Shown here piece by piece: positions 33,210-41,551 of a stretch of DNA of 64,000 bases (positions within the stretch are counted from its first letter, which is position 1; each line of letters begins with the position of its first letter). The notes beneath the pieces are model-generated. The model was not told the origin of the DNA, searched no databases, and saw only the letters and a list, made by a program, of their open reading frames with translations. Origin of the DNA: Paenibacillus rhizovicinus (GTDB taxonomy: Bacteria; Bacillota; Bacilli; Paenibacillales; Paenibacillaceae); NCBI RefSeq assembly GCF_010365285.1, contig NZ_CP048286.1:1040001-1104000 (forward strand), read 5' to 3'. The translations under genes were made by a program, and so were the position numbers.

Positions 33210-34343
33210 TTACGCCTGTCGCTGTGCAGACAACGAAACGATCGCCACGACCAGCTCCGCCACCTTGACCAAATCCGCAGCTTTGATCTGCTCGTTCGTC
33301 GTGTGGATATGTTCGTAGCCGATGGCGAGATTCACGGTCGGCACGCCGAAGCCGTTGAAAATATTCGCGTCGCTGCCGCCGCCGGAATGGAACGTGCGCG
33401 GCGTTGCGCCAATGTTCCGGATCGCTTCCTTCGCCAGCTCCACGACCGGCTCCTCGTCGCCGTGCATGAACGCGGGATAGGCCAGCCTGTTGTCGAACTC
33501 CGCTTTCGCACCGTATTCCTTCGCAACGGATTCCACTGCTTGGCGCATCGCCTCTACCTGCTTCTCCAGCTTCTCGTTCACGATGCTTCTCGCTTCCGAG
33601 TCGAGCTTGACGTAATCGCAGACGATGTTCGTTGCGCCGCCGCCCTCGAATCGTCCGATATTGGCTGTCGTCTCGTGGTCGACGCGCCCAAGCGGCATTC
33701 TCGATACGGCCTTGCTCGCCACTTGGATCGCGCTGATGCCGTCTTCCGGATTAACGCCGGCATGCGCCGACTTGCCGTAAATCTTGATCGTGACCTTCGC
33801 CTGCGCCGGCGCCGCTACCGCGATCGCGCCGATCTCGCCGTTGGAATCGAGTGCATAGCCGTATTCCGCTTCCAGCTTCGACCGGTCCAGCGCCTGAGCG
33901 CCGACGAGGCCGCTTTCTTCGCCGACCGTAATAATGAATTGCACGGCTCCGTGAGGGAGCTTGTTTTCCTTAAGCACGCGGATCGCTTCGAACATGGCCG
34001 CCAGGCCTGCTTTATCGTCGCTGCCAAGAATCGTCGTGCCGTCGCTGCGAATATATCCGTCGTCGTCCAAGCGCGGCTGAATGCCTTTGCCCGGCGTAAC
34101 GGTGTCCATATGGGAGGTGAAGAAGATCGTCGGCGCTTGTTCGGCCCCGCTCGCTTCCAGCTTCACGATCAGATTGCCTGCGCCATGGCCCGTAACGGCC
34201 GCGGCTCCGTCCTCTTCCACAGACAGTCCGAGGTCGGTGAATTTCTTCGTCAATACGTCGCAAATGTTCCGCTCGTTCTTCGTCTCGCTGTCGATGCGAA
34301 CAAGCTCCATGAATTCCTCTATCAATCGGTTCCGGTCGATCAT
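33210..34343 (-). CDS. M20-family peptidase, PepT/YqjE-like
   Basis: This is a zinc-dependent exopeptidase of family M20. The 377-residue protein has metal ligands and catalytic residues in SHMDTV, GSDDKAGLAA, TVGEESGLVGA (with the general-base Glu) and YALDSNGEIG, then the dimerisation domain (GKSAHAGVNPEDGISAI) and a final His ligand in GYEHIHTTNE. It resembles B. subtilis YqjE and tripeptidase T; the exact substrate cannot be told. The start is ATG 34343 after GGAGGAAAG; seven further in-frame codons precede it. Confidence 0.9.
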   Translation of the reverse strand: MIDRNRLIEEFMELVRIDSETKNERNICDVLTKKFTDLGLSVEEDGAAAVTGHGAGNLIVKLEASGAEQAPTIFFTSHMDTVTPGKGIQPRLDDDGYIRSDGTTILGSDDKAGLAAMFEAIRVLKENKLPHGAVQFIITVGEESGLVGAQALDRSKLEAEYGYALDSNGEIGAIAVAAPAQAKVTIKIYGKSAHAGVNPEDGISAIQVASKAVSRMPLGRVDHETTANIGRFEGGGATNIVCDYVKLDSEARSIVNEKLEKQVEAMRQAVESVAKEYGAKAEFDNRLAYPAFMHGDEEPVVELAKEAIRNIGATPRTFHSGGGSDANIFNGFGVPTVNLAIGYEHIHTTNEQIKAADLVKVAELVVAIVSLSAQRQA

Positions 34344-34422
34344 CGGCTTTCCTCCATCCTTCAATATCGTTTACAATAGACTTCTAGCCTCTGCTTATCT
34401 TGTACGAAAGGAGCTTCATGCC

Positions 34423-34521
34423 ATGCGTCGCAATTCATTGATGAAAGCTTTTATTTGGGTACTGATCGCCGCCATGCTGCTTTCCACGCTGCTTATCGGG
34501 ATCGGCTGGATGTTTGAATAG
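34423..34521 (+). CDS. prli42: Prli42-like stressosome-associated membrane miniprotein
   Basis: The 32-codon frame encodes a single membrane helix with a basic N-terminus (MRRNSLMKAFIWVLI) and the block MLLSTLLIGIGWMF, matching the STLLxGI pattern of Prli42, the conserved Firmicutes miniprotein that ties the stressosome to the membrane in Listeria. AAAGGAG stands nine bases before the ATG. It is divergent from the M20 peptidase and convergent with lipB, with two bases between the stop codons. It is too short for routine gene calls; identification rests on size, helix and motif. Confidence 0.8.
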   Translation: MRRNSLMKAFIWVLIAAMLLSTLLIGIGWMFE

Positions 34522-34523
34522 CA

Positions 34524-35219
34524 TTACAGACCTTCGAGCAGCGCGATCTCGCGGCCGAATTGCTTGCAGAAGAAAGGCAGCAGCTCGGCCGCGGCTTGTT
34601 CTACCGTTAGTTGTATGCCGGTCACATCCGCAAAAGACGTCACCGCGTATTCTTGAATGCCGCACGGAATAATGCCCCGGAATCCATCCTGCGCGATGCC
34701 GGCTTTGATGTTCAGCGCGAAGCCATGACTCGTGATGAAGCCCCGCCGCGTCCTCGCTTTATTGAATTTCACGCCAATCGCCGCGATTTTCTCATTGCCG
34801 ATCCACACGCCCGTATATTCGGGTTTGCGTCCGCCTTCGATGCCGTAACCGGCCAGCCAATCGATAATGACCTGCTCCAAATCCCGTAAATACCGGTGCA
34901 AATCCAGGTTCTCGCCGTCCAAATAGAGCAGCGGATAGCCGACAAGCTGTCCTGGGCCATGATACGTAATATCGCCGCCGCGGTCGATCTGGAACAGGCC
35001 GATGCCGCGCTCCGCCAGCTCTTCTTCCGAATAAAGCAAATGCTCGGGATGCTTCTGCGAACCGACCGTATAGGTCGGCGGATGCTGAAGAAGGAGCAGC
35101 GACTCTCGCCGCTCCTCCTTATCGATCTCTTTGACGCAGGCTTTCTGCAGATCCCAAGCTTCGGCATAACCCATCATGGGCGTATACCGTACATCGATCG
35201 TCTTCACGTTCGTTGTCAC
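34524..35219 (-). CDS. lipB: Lipoyl(octanoyl) transferase LipB
   Basis: LipB moves octanoate from acyl-carrier protein to the lipoyl domain of 2-oxoacid dehydrogenases. The 231-residue protein has the LipB signatures RGGDITYHGPGQLVGYPLL, GVKFNKARTRRGFITSHGFALN (catalytic Lys in GVKFN) and IPCGIQEYAVTS (catalytic Cys). I start it at GTG 35219, ten bases after GAGG; the open frame runs far upstream through bkdB in another frame and is not coding there. It sits 17 bases after bkdB, whose product it can modify. B. subtilis uses LipM/LipL instead, so this is a real difference. Confidence 0.95.
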   Translation of the reverse strand: MTTNVKTIDVRYTPMMGYAEAWDLQKACVKEIDKEERRESLLLLQHPPTYTVGSQKHPEHLLYSEEELAERGIGLFQIDRGGDITYHGPGQLVGYPLLYLDGENLDLHRYLRDLEQVIIDWLAGYGIEGGRKPEYTGVWIGNEKIAAIGVKFNKARTRRGFITSHGFALNIKAGIAQDGFRGIIPCGIQEYAVTSFADVTGIQLTVEQAAAELLPFFCKQFGREIALLEGL

Positions 35220-35236
35220 CGCTTGTTCGCCTCGTT

Positions 35237-36637
35237 TCAATACAGCTTCGTGTCGAGCGTGAAGCCTTCCAAATTTTCTTTGACGCGCTGCAGGAACCGC
35301 CCGCAGATCACGCCGTCCAGGATCCGATGGTCCAGCGACAAACAGAGGTTCGCCATGCTGCGTACCGCGATCATATCGTTGATGACCACAGGGCGTTTCA
35401 CGATCGATTCGAAGGTGACGATCGCCGCCTGCGGGTAATTGATGATGGGATAAGACAATATGGAACCGAACGAGCCCGTATTGTTGACCGTGAACGTACC
35501 GCCTTCCATGTCCGCCAGCGTCAGCTTGCCCTCGCGCGTCTTGCGGGCGAGATCCTCGATTTCGCGGGCAAGGCCGGCGATGTTCTTCTGATCCGCGTTC
35601 TTGATGACCGGTACTTTCACCGCGTCTTCCGTGCCGACGGCCAGGCCGATATGAATATCGCGCTTGACGATGATCTTGTCGACTGCCCAGACCGAGTTCA
35701 TGATCGGGAAGTCCTTGATCGCATTGACGACGGCTTTCACGAAGAACGCCATGTACGTCAGGTTGATCCCTTCGCGCTTCATGAAATCTTCCTTCAGCTT
35801 GTTGCGCAGCGTGACGAGGTTCGTCACGTCGACTTCCATCATCGTCCATGCATGCGGAATTTCCGTCACGCTCTGGCGCATGTTCCGCGCGATGGCGTTG
35901 CGTACCGGCGTTACGTCGATGAAATATTCGCTGCTGCGGCCTGGCAGCTGCTGGCCTTCGACCTCGACCTTCGGAATGCGCGGCGATTCCGACAAATGCA
36001 GTCCGGTGGAGCGAACAGGCTCTTTGGAATTCAAGTTCGGCATGCTCGTAGCGGCTGTATACGCCCCGCCTGAAGTACCGCCAGCCGCTGCCGGCTTGGC
36101 GCTGCGGCTGCTTGATTCCACGTAGGCCAGCACGTCCTTGCGCGTGATCCGGCCGCCGAGCCCCGTTCCTTCCACGTACGTCAGATTGACGTTATGCTGA
36201 ACGGCAAGCTGTTGAACGGCCGGAGAGAAGCGATGGCGCATGCTGTCGTCGCCGGACTCCTGCGGGCTGCCGCCTTGCGCGCGAACGGCAGCACGATCGC
36301 TGCTGCTCACGTTCGTCGGCGCCGCCGCGGCGAATCCAGCGGATGATCCGCTGCTTGCCGCAGGTGCGGGCGCCACGGTATCTTCGCCTTCTTCGTCGAC
36401 TTCAATGAGGCAGACCGGCGTTCCGACCGGAACCGTCTCGCCGGCGCCGACCAAAATTTTGCTCAGCGTGCCTTGAATCGTCGAAGGCAGCTCCGCGTTT
36501 ACTTTATCCGTCAAGATTTCACAGATCGGCTCATACATGTCGATGACATCGCCGGGCTGCTTCAGCCATTTATCAATTGTCGCGGAAACAAGTGATTCAG
36601 CGAGCTGCGGCATGACGATTTCCGTCATTTTTTTCAT
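35237..36637 (-). CDS. bkdB: Dihydrolipoamide acyltransferase E2 of branched-chain 2-oxoacid dehydrogenase
   Basis: E2 forms the core of the complex that turns branched 2-oxoacids into acyl-CoA. The 466-residue protein has one lipoyl domain with the modified Lys in ICEILTDKVNAELPS, a Gly/Ala/Ser linker, a peripheral-subunit-binding domain (RHRFSPAVQQLAVQHNVNL), a second linker and a catalytic domain ending LCLSLDHRILDGVICGRF, with the active-site His and Asp. I start it at ATG 36637 (MKKMTEIVMPQL), eight bases after TTAGGAG; a GTG three codons up overlaps that site. It follows bkdAB by 120 bases. Confidence 0.94.
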   Translation of the reverse strand: MKKMTEIVMPQLAESLVSATIDKWLKQPGDVIDMYEPICEILTDKVNAELPSTIQGTLSKILVGAGETVPVGTPVCLIEVDEEGEDTVAPAPAASSGSSAGFAAAAPTNVSSSDRAAVRAQGGSPQESGDDSMRHRFSPAVQQLAVQHNVNLTYVEGTGLGGRITRKDVLAYVESSSRSAKPAAAGGTSGGAYTAATSMPNLNSKEPVRSTGLHLSESPRIPKVEVEGQQLPGRSSEYFIDVTPVRNAIARNMRQSVTEIPHAWTMMEVDVTNLVTLRNKLKEDFMKREGINLTYMAFFVKAVVNAIKDFPIMNSVWAVDKIIVKRDIHIGLAVGTEDAVKVPVIKNADQKNIAGLAREIEDLARKTREGKLTLADMEGGTFTVNNTGSFGSILSYPIINYPQAAIVTFESIVKRPVVINDMIAVRSMANLCLSLDHRILDGVICGRFLQRVKENLEGFTLDTKLY

Positions 36638-36757
36638 TCCGACCACTCCTAAAAGTTTTGCGAGTACATTGCGCAGCCGGAAGCTCCGGCAAGCTTAGCA
36701 AAACTCGCTTCGAAAGCATAATCCAAGCTGTATGCTGCTAGCGAAGCGCGGGCGCGT

Positions 36758-37741
36758 TTAGTAAACCGCCAAACGTTTCATAGCTTCTTTCACTTTGTCC
36801 TTGTTCAGCATGAAGAACTTCTCGCCCGGCGGGTTGATCGGCATCGCGGGTACGTCAGGACCGCACAACCGCATGATCGGCGCGTCGAGCTCGTACAGCA
36901 TTTCTTCTGCGATAATCGCGGATACTTCGGCGCCGATGCCGCCGAATTTGTTATCCTCGTGCACGATCAGCACTTTGCCGGTACGGCGAGCGGCTTCCAG
37001 CACGCCTTCTTTATCGAGCGGCTGCAGCGAACGCAGATCAAGGACATGAGCCGTGATGCCTTCCGCTTCAAGCTCGGCGGCAGCCTCCATGATGAAATGG
37101 AGCGGCAAGCTGTAGCTGATGACCGTAATATCGTCGCCTTCCCGCAGAACGTTCGCTTTGCCGATCGGAACGATATAATCGCCCTCCGGCACCTCGCCGT
37201 TCACGAGCTTGTAGCATTTCTTGTTTTCGAAGTAAATGACCGGATCCGGATCGCGCACGGCCGCCTTCAGGAGGCCCTTCGCGTCGTGCGGCGTATACGG
37301 AGCGACGATCTTCAGTCCCGGCGTTCCGAAGAACACCGATTCCGGACATTGCGAATGATACAAGCCGCCGAAGATGCCGCCGCCGATCGGCGCGCGGATC
37401 ACGAGCGGACAGTTCCAATCGTTATTGGAGCGGTAACGGATTTTCGCCGCTTCGCTTATGATTTGGTTCGTTGCCGGAAACATGAAATCCGAATACTGCA
37501 TCTCTGCAATCGGCTTCATGCCGTACATGGCCGCGCCGATAGCCGCGCCGACGATCGCGGACTCCGCCAGCGGCGTATCCATTACGCGCGCTTCGCCGAA
37601 CTGATCCAGCAAGCCTTTCGTCGTCGTGAAGACGCCGCCTTTGAAACCGACATCCTCGCCGAGCACGAAGACGTCCTCGTCGCGTTCCATTTCTTCCTTC
37701 ATGGCTAGGCGGATCGCATCAATATAGTCCATTTTCGGCAT
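36758..37741 (-). CDS. bkdAB: Branched-chain 2-oxoacid dehydrogenase E1 beta
   Basis: The beta subunit binds thiamine diphosphate with the alpha subunit and decarboxylates the 2-oxoacid. The 327-residue protein begins with the family block DAIRLAMKEEMERDEDVFVLGEDVG and contains DTPLAESAIVGAAIGAA, the ion-site motif and a transketolase C-terminal domain (LDLRSLQPLDKEG, VHEDNKFGGIGAEV). Normal length. The ATG is one base after the bkdAA stop (TAATATG), with AGAGGGGG inside the end of bkdAA, so translation is coupled. Confidence 0.95.
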   Translation of the reverse strand: MPKMDYIDAIRLAMKEEMERDEDVFVLGEDVGFKGGVFTTTKGLLDQFGEARVMDTPLAESAIVGAAIGAAMYGMKPIAEMQYSDFMFPATNQIISEAAKIRYRSNNDWNCPLVIRAPIGGGIFGGLYHSQCPESVFFGTPGLKIVAPYTPHDAKGLLKAAVRDPDPVIYFENKKCYKLVNGEVPEGDYIVPIGKANVLREGDDITVISYSLPLHFIMEAAAELEAEGITAHVLDLRSLQPLDKEGVLEAARRTGKVLIVHEDNKFGGIGAEVSAIIAEEMLYELDAPIMRLCGPDVPAMPINPPGEKFFMLNKDKVKEAMKRLAVY

Positions 37742-37742
37742 A

Positions 37743-38777
37743 TTAGTGTCCCCCTCTGCCTTCGTCGTCGCCGGCGTATACGTGATACAGAATATCTTCC
37801 GGTTCCGGGAACGGCGCTTTCTCGCCGAAGCTCGTCGCGTCGTCCAGGGCTGCCTTGATATCCTTCATCATTTCAGCGTCCAGTTCCTCGTTCCAAATCC
37901 CGCAGTCGATCAAATACTGCTTGAATTTCGGAATGCCGTCTTTGTCCCGGTTCGCATCGACTTCTTCCTTCGTCCGGTAAGCCAAATCTTCGTCGGACGT
38001 GGAGTGAGGCGACAGCCGGTACATCACGGTTTCGATCAAAGTCGGACCCTCGCCCTTGGCTGCGCGCGCACGCGCTTCCTTCATCACGCGGTACACTTCC
38101 AGAACATCGTTGCCGTCCACGGAAACGCCCGGAAATCCATACCCGATTGCCCGGTCGGCAATCCGGCCTCCGACCTGCTTATGCAGCGGTACGGAGATCG
38201 CGTATTGATTGTTCTCGCACATGAAAATAACCGGCAGCTTATGTACGCCTGCCATATTCGCTCCCTCGTGGAAGTCGCCTTGGTTGCTGGAACCGTCGCC
38301 GAACGTAACGAACGTGACGAAGTCTTTCTTCTTCATCTTCGCAGCCAGCGCGAAGCCGACGGCGTGCGGAACCTGCGTCGTGACGGGACTCGAGCCTGTT
38401 ACGATACGAAGCCGCTTGGAGCCGAAGTGACCCGGCATTTGGCGGCCGCCGCTGTTCGGGTCGTCCACTTTCGAGAAGAGGCAGAGCATCAGCTCGCGAA
38501 GCGTCATCCCGACAGACAAGACGAGCGCGTAGTCCCGGTAGTAGGGCAAATAGTAATCTTGCTCGCGATCGAGCGCGAAAGCCGCGCCGACTTGGGCAGC
38601 CTCCTGGCCGATGCCGGAGACATGAAATTTAATTTTACCTGCACGTTGGAGCAGCAAACAGCGTTCGTCGTATCTCCTTGCAGTAACCATGATCTTATAC
38701 ATTTCAAGCACTTGCTCATCCGTGAGTCCAAGAGCCGCATGCTTCGTTTGCTCTACGGCGGAATCGGATTGTGACAT
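37743..38777 (-). CDS. bkdAA: Branched-chain 2-oxoacid dehydrogenase E1 alpha
   Basis: E1 alpha carries the thiamine-diphosphate motif, here GDGSSNQGDFHEGAN through CENNQYAIS. The 344-residue protein closely resembles B. subtilis BkdAA, with shared blocks GQEAAQVGAAFALDRE, DPNSGGRQMPGHFG, RIVTGSSPVTTQVPHAVG and RLSPHSTSDED (phosphorylation-loop region of the branched-chain class). This favours branched-chain over pyruvate dehydrogenase. The ATG follows AAAGGAGGG. The upstream gap holds a FapR-like palindrome over a TATAAT element. Confidence 0.95.
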   Translation of the reverse strand: MSQSDSAVEQTKHAALGLTDEQVLEMYKIMVTARRYDERCLLLQRAGKIKFHVSGIGQEAAQVGAAFALDREQDYYLPYYRDYALVLSVGMTLRELMLCLFSKVDDPNSGGRQMPGHFGSKRLRIVTGSSPVTTQVPHAVGFALAAKMKKKDFVTFVTFGDGSSNQGDFHEGANMAGVHKLPVIFMCENNQYAISVPLHKQVGGRIADRAIGYGFPGVSVDGNDVLEVYRVMKEARARAAKGEGPTLIETVMYRLSPHSTSDEDLAYRTKEEVDANRDKDGIPKFKQYLIDCGIWNEELDAEMMKDIKAALDDATSFGEKAPFPEPEDILYHVYAGDDEGRGGH

Positions 38778-38802
38778 GAGGATTGCCCTCCTTTTAGCTA
38801 CT

Positions 38803-38820
38803 ATTATAACCAGGTACTAA
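38803..38820 (-). promoter_or_regulatory. TATAAT element overlapped by a FapR-like palindrome, bkdAA upstream region
   Basis: On the minus strand TTAGTACCTGGTTATAA (38820-38804) agrees at 14 of 17 bases with the FapR operator as I recall it (TTAGTACCTGATACTAA), with a perfect left half. It overlaps TATAAT at 38808-38803, 26 bases before the bkdAA start. A second GGTTATAAT stands at 38844-38836. No good -35 is apparent for either. Confidence 0.5.
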
Positions 38821-38887
38821 GACTTGCCTATACCCATTATAACCGACTTCAATGGAAAAGGAAATGCGCAGGTAAGGGTGATTAATT

Positions 38888-38917
38888 TGTGTTCCCTGAC
38901 GCAGGTCAGGGAACACA
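38888..38917. repeat. Perfect 13-bp inverted repeat between lpdV and bkdAA
   Basis: TGTGTTCCCTGAC and GTCAGGGAACACA are exact inverted copies around GCAG. No T run follows on either strand, so it is not a standard terminator. It lies 43 bases after the lpdV stop and could be an RNA-stabilising hairpin, a weak terminator or an operator. Confidence 0.8.
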
Positions 38918-38960
38918 GCATTCACTCCGCCGCATTCGCCCAGCCAGCATTCGCCGTCAA

Positions 38961-40385
38961 CTAGAACGCCATCGACTTGCCGTCAACGGCCAGCATCGCT
39001 TCGCCCAGCACTTCCGACAGCGTCGGATGCGGGTGGATAACCTGCGATACTTCCCACGGCGCGGCGTTCAGCAGCATCGCCAGCGACGCTTCGGACAATA
39101 AGTCCGTCGCATGCGGACCGACGATATGAACGCCTAGCACGTCGTTCGTATTCCTGTCCGCGATGACTTTGGCGAAACCATCCGTCTCTCCGAGCACTTG
39201 CGCTTTCCCGATCGCTTGGAACGGAACTTTGCCTACTTTGACGGCATGTCCCTTCTTGACCGCTTCGTCCTCCGTCATGCCGATCGAGGCGATCTCCGGC
39301 TTGGAATAGATCGCCCGCGGGATGCGGGAATGGTCGGGTGCCTGTTCCGTGCCGCCAAGGATATGGTCTACCGCCACGAGCGCTTCATGCGCCGCGGCAT
39401 GCGCCAGCTGCATGCCCCCGTTCACGTCGCCGACCGCATAAATATGCGGTTCGTTCGTTTGGAAGAACGCATTGACTTTGATCGCGCCCTTCTCAATCCT
39501 CACATCCGTATTTTCAAGTCCGATCCCTTCCACGTTGCCCTGTCTTCCTACCGACACGAGCAGCCGCTCCGCGTTCAGAATGACCGGTCCGTCGGCCGTG
39601 TCCGCCGTGATGGAAGCTTGCCCATCATTAAAGGTATACGTATCGGGCTTCAATTGGATGCCGGTTAATATCCGGACCCCTCTGCGGCGCAGCTGCTTGG
39701 TCAATTCGGCGGATGCATCGGGGTCTTCGCCCGGCAAGAGCCGCGACGCCGATTCAGCAAGCGTCACCTCGATGCCGAAGTCGATCAGCATGGACGCCCA
39801 TTCGACGCCGATGACGCCGCCTCCGACGATGAGCATCGATTTGGGCAGCTTGTCCATCTCGAGCGCTTCGTCGCTGGACATGATTTGCCCGGCCGCCGGT
39901 TCGAGCCCTTTCAGCGCGCGCGGCCGCGATCCGGTCGCGATAATGAGATGCGCCGGCACGACTGTCTCCATGTCCTCGTTCGGAAACACGACCGCGACGC
40001 TTCCGCTCTTCGGCGAGAAAATCGACGGTCCGATGACGTTCCCGCTTCCTTCCAGGACCGTTATGTTATGTTTGCGCATTAAGTATTGCAGGCCTTTGTA
40101 TAAATTTCCGACCGTGCTTTCCTTGCGCTGCTGCACCTTGGCAAAGTCCAGCGATACCGTTCCGTCCACTTGGACGCCGAACGCTTCCGCTTTTCGAACC
40201 GTGGCATAGACTTCCGCGCTGCGAAGCAGCGACTTGCTTGGGATGCAGCCTTTATGTAAACACGTACCGCCGAGTTTCTCCCGTTCTACCAGTACGACCT
40301 TCTTCCCGGCTTGCGCCGCTCGGATTGCCGCCGTATATCCTGCGATGCCTCCGCCAATGATGGCAATATCGCATTGAATCGTCAT
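38961..40385 (-). CDS. lpdV: Dihydrolipoyl dehydrogenase E3
   Basis: E3 reoxidises the lipoyl group of the dehydrogenase complex with FAD and NAD. The 474-residue protein has the FAD motif IAIIGGGIAGYTAAIRAAQ, the redox-active disulfide in GGTCLHKGCIPSK, the NAD motif IVGGGVIGVEWA, the second FAD motif PHIYAVGDVNGG and the catalytic His/Glu in VIHPHPTLSE. I start it at ATG 40385 after GAGGAGA; a start six codons earlier lacks a site. It precedes bkdAA, as lpdV does in B. subtilis, but ptb, bcd and buk are absent from its upstream side. Confidence 0.95.
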   Translation of the reverse strand: MTIQCDIAIIGGGIAGYTAAIRAAQAGKKVVLVEREKLGGTCLHKGCIPSKSLLRSAEVYATVRKAEAFGVQVDGTVSLDFAKVQQRKESTVGNLYKGLQYLMRKHNITVLEGSGNVIGPSIFSPKSGSVAVVFPNEDMETVVPAHLIIATGSRPRALKGLEPAAGQIMSSDEALEMDKLPKSMLIVGGGVIGVEWASMLIDFGIEVTLAESASRLLPGEDPDASAELTKQLRRRGVRILTGIQLKPDTYTFNDGQASITADTADGPVILNAERLLVSVGRQGNVEGIGLENTDVRIEKGAIKVNAFFQTNEPHIYAVGDVNGGMQLAHAAAHEALVAVDHILGGTEQAPDHSRIPRAIYSKPEIASIGMTEDEAVKKGHAVKVGKVPFQAIGKAQVLGETDGFAKVIADRNTNDVLGVHIVGPHATDLLSEASLAMLLNAAPWEVSQVIHPHPTLSEVLGEAMLAVDGKSMAF

Positions 40386-40550
40386 GGCCGATCTCCTCTC
40401 CATCTCAAAAAGCTAGTCTTCCCCATTGTACCTTTTTTTCATGGCGAGGGAAAACTTAGCTGTTTCCAAATGGACAGGTTCGCTCAGAAAAGGTATGATG
40501 AGTACCGTACAAGCGTTTTCTTCACCAGGCTACAGGAGGCTCATTCAAGT

Positions 40551-40844
40551 ATGAAGCAGGTACTTATTCGATTCATTGCGGTTCTGCTGCTCGTTATTCC
40601 CGGACTTGGCGCCACTTATGGATTTCTGCTCATGAAAGACGCAATTTTTCATTTTTTCGCTTCCTTCGGGGACGATGCTTCCACGCATCCTTTCGAGTGG
40701 TGGCGTTTCATTGCCGGACTCGCGCTGTTTCTGGTCGGCGTCGGTTTTATCGGCGGCTGGACGTTCTTCCGCGACCGCAAGCGCAATTACGTGGCACCTA
40801 AGTTCCGCAAGAAGCGGCCTCGGCCGCCGCGTCCGGAACTATAA
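40551..40844 (+). CDS. yqzF: DUF2627 family membrane protein YqzF
   Basis: The 97-residue protein has two membrane segments (LIRFIAVLLLVIPGLGATYGF and WWRFIAGLALFLVGVGFIGGW) and a very basic tail (KKRPRPPRPEL), matching the small DUF2627 family. In B. subtilis yqzF lies beside the bkd cluster, as here. Function is unknown. The ATG is 11 bases after AGGAGG; upstream in-frame codons to 40311 overlap lpdV and are not used. It is divergent from lpdV and ends at a bidirectional terminator. Confidence 0.88.
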   Translation: MKQVLIRFIAVLLLVIPGLGATYGFLLMKDAIFHFFASFGDDASTHPFEWWRFIAGLALFLVGVGFIGGWTFFRDRKRNYVAPKFRKKRPRPPRPEL

Positions 40845-40873
40845 CAGGACGCCGCGCAGCACGGATAGAAGGC

Positions 40874-40912
40874 AAAAGGGCAGGTTCGCCATGACGGCGA
40901 GCCTGCCCTTTT
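40874..40912. terminator. Bidirectional terminator between yqzF and clpP
   Basis: AAAAGGGCAGG pairs with CCTGCCCTTTT, with an inner TTCGCC/GGCGAG stem around ATGAC. A and T runs on either side let it serve both the plus-strand yqzF and the minus-strand clpP. Confidence 0.9.
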
Positions 40913-40940
40913 GTTCATTTAAGCATGCATGCTGCTAGAT

Positions 40941-41528
40941 CTATTTACCGGCCGCCGCTATGACTTTATCGACGATTCCGTATGCCACGGCATCGGACGC
41001 GCTCATGAACCGGTCGCGGTCGGAGTCCCGTTCGATTTGTTCCACCGTCTGGCCTGTATGCTGCGCCAGCAAGGCGTTGATTTTCTCCCGCGTCTTCAGA
41101 ATCCAGGTGGCGTGGATTTGAATATCGCTCGCCTGGCCCCGCGCGCCGCCCAAAGGCTGATGAATCATGACCTCGCTGTTCGGGAGCACGAATCGTTTGC
41201 CTTTGGCGCCGCCCGCCAGCAGAATGGCGCCGAAGCTCGCGGCAAATCCGGTGCAGATCGTCGACACGTCGGGTTTGATGAACTGCATCGTGTCATAGAT
41301 GGAGAAGCCCGCCGTTACGGAGCCTCCCGGGCTGTTAATGTACAGCTGAATGTCTTTCTCCGGATCGTCGGCGGCCAGAAACAGCAGCTGCGCCACGATC
41401 GCGTTGGCCATCTGATCCTCGATTTCTCCGCTGACCATGACGATCCGATCCTTGAGCAGCCGGGAATAAATATCGTAGCTGCGCTCTCCCCGGTTCGTCG
41501 ATTCAATGACATATGGCATCAAGCTCAT
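40941..41528 (-). CDS. clpP: ATP-dependent Clp protease proteolytic subunit
   Basis: ClpP forms the proteolytic barrel served by Clp ATPases. The 195-residue protein has the catalytic triad Ser98 (TGFAASFGA), His123 (MIHQPLGG) and Asp172 in the conserved spacing. The Ser motif reads GFAASFGA instead of the common GMAASMGA. The ATG follows GGAGGG by nine bases. It lies next to an ECF sigma factor rather than in the usual clpP place, so it may be a second ClpP; the rest of the genome would decide. It is 23 bases downstream of the sigma gene, probably cotranscribed. Confidence 0.93.
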   Translation of the reverse strand: MSLMPYVIESTNRGERSYDIYSRLLKDRIVMVSGEIEDQMANAIVAQLLFLAADDPEKDIQLYINSPGGSVTAGFSIYDTMQFIKPDVSTICTGFAASFGAILLAGGAKGKRFVLPNSEVMIHQPLGGARGQASDIQIHATWILKTREKINALLAQHTGQTVEQIERDSDRDRFMSASDAVAYGIVDKVIAAAGK

Positions 41529-41551
41529 TGCCTATTCCCTCCTCGTTCGCG

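Noticed and set aside
35220..35849. 210-codon upstream extension of lipB
   Set aside because: It overlaps bkdB in another frame and has low-complexity Arg/Gly content; the LipB family starts at the GTG at 35219.
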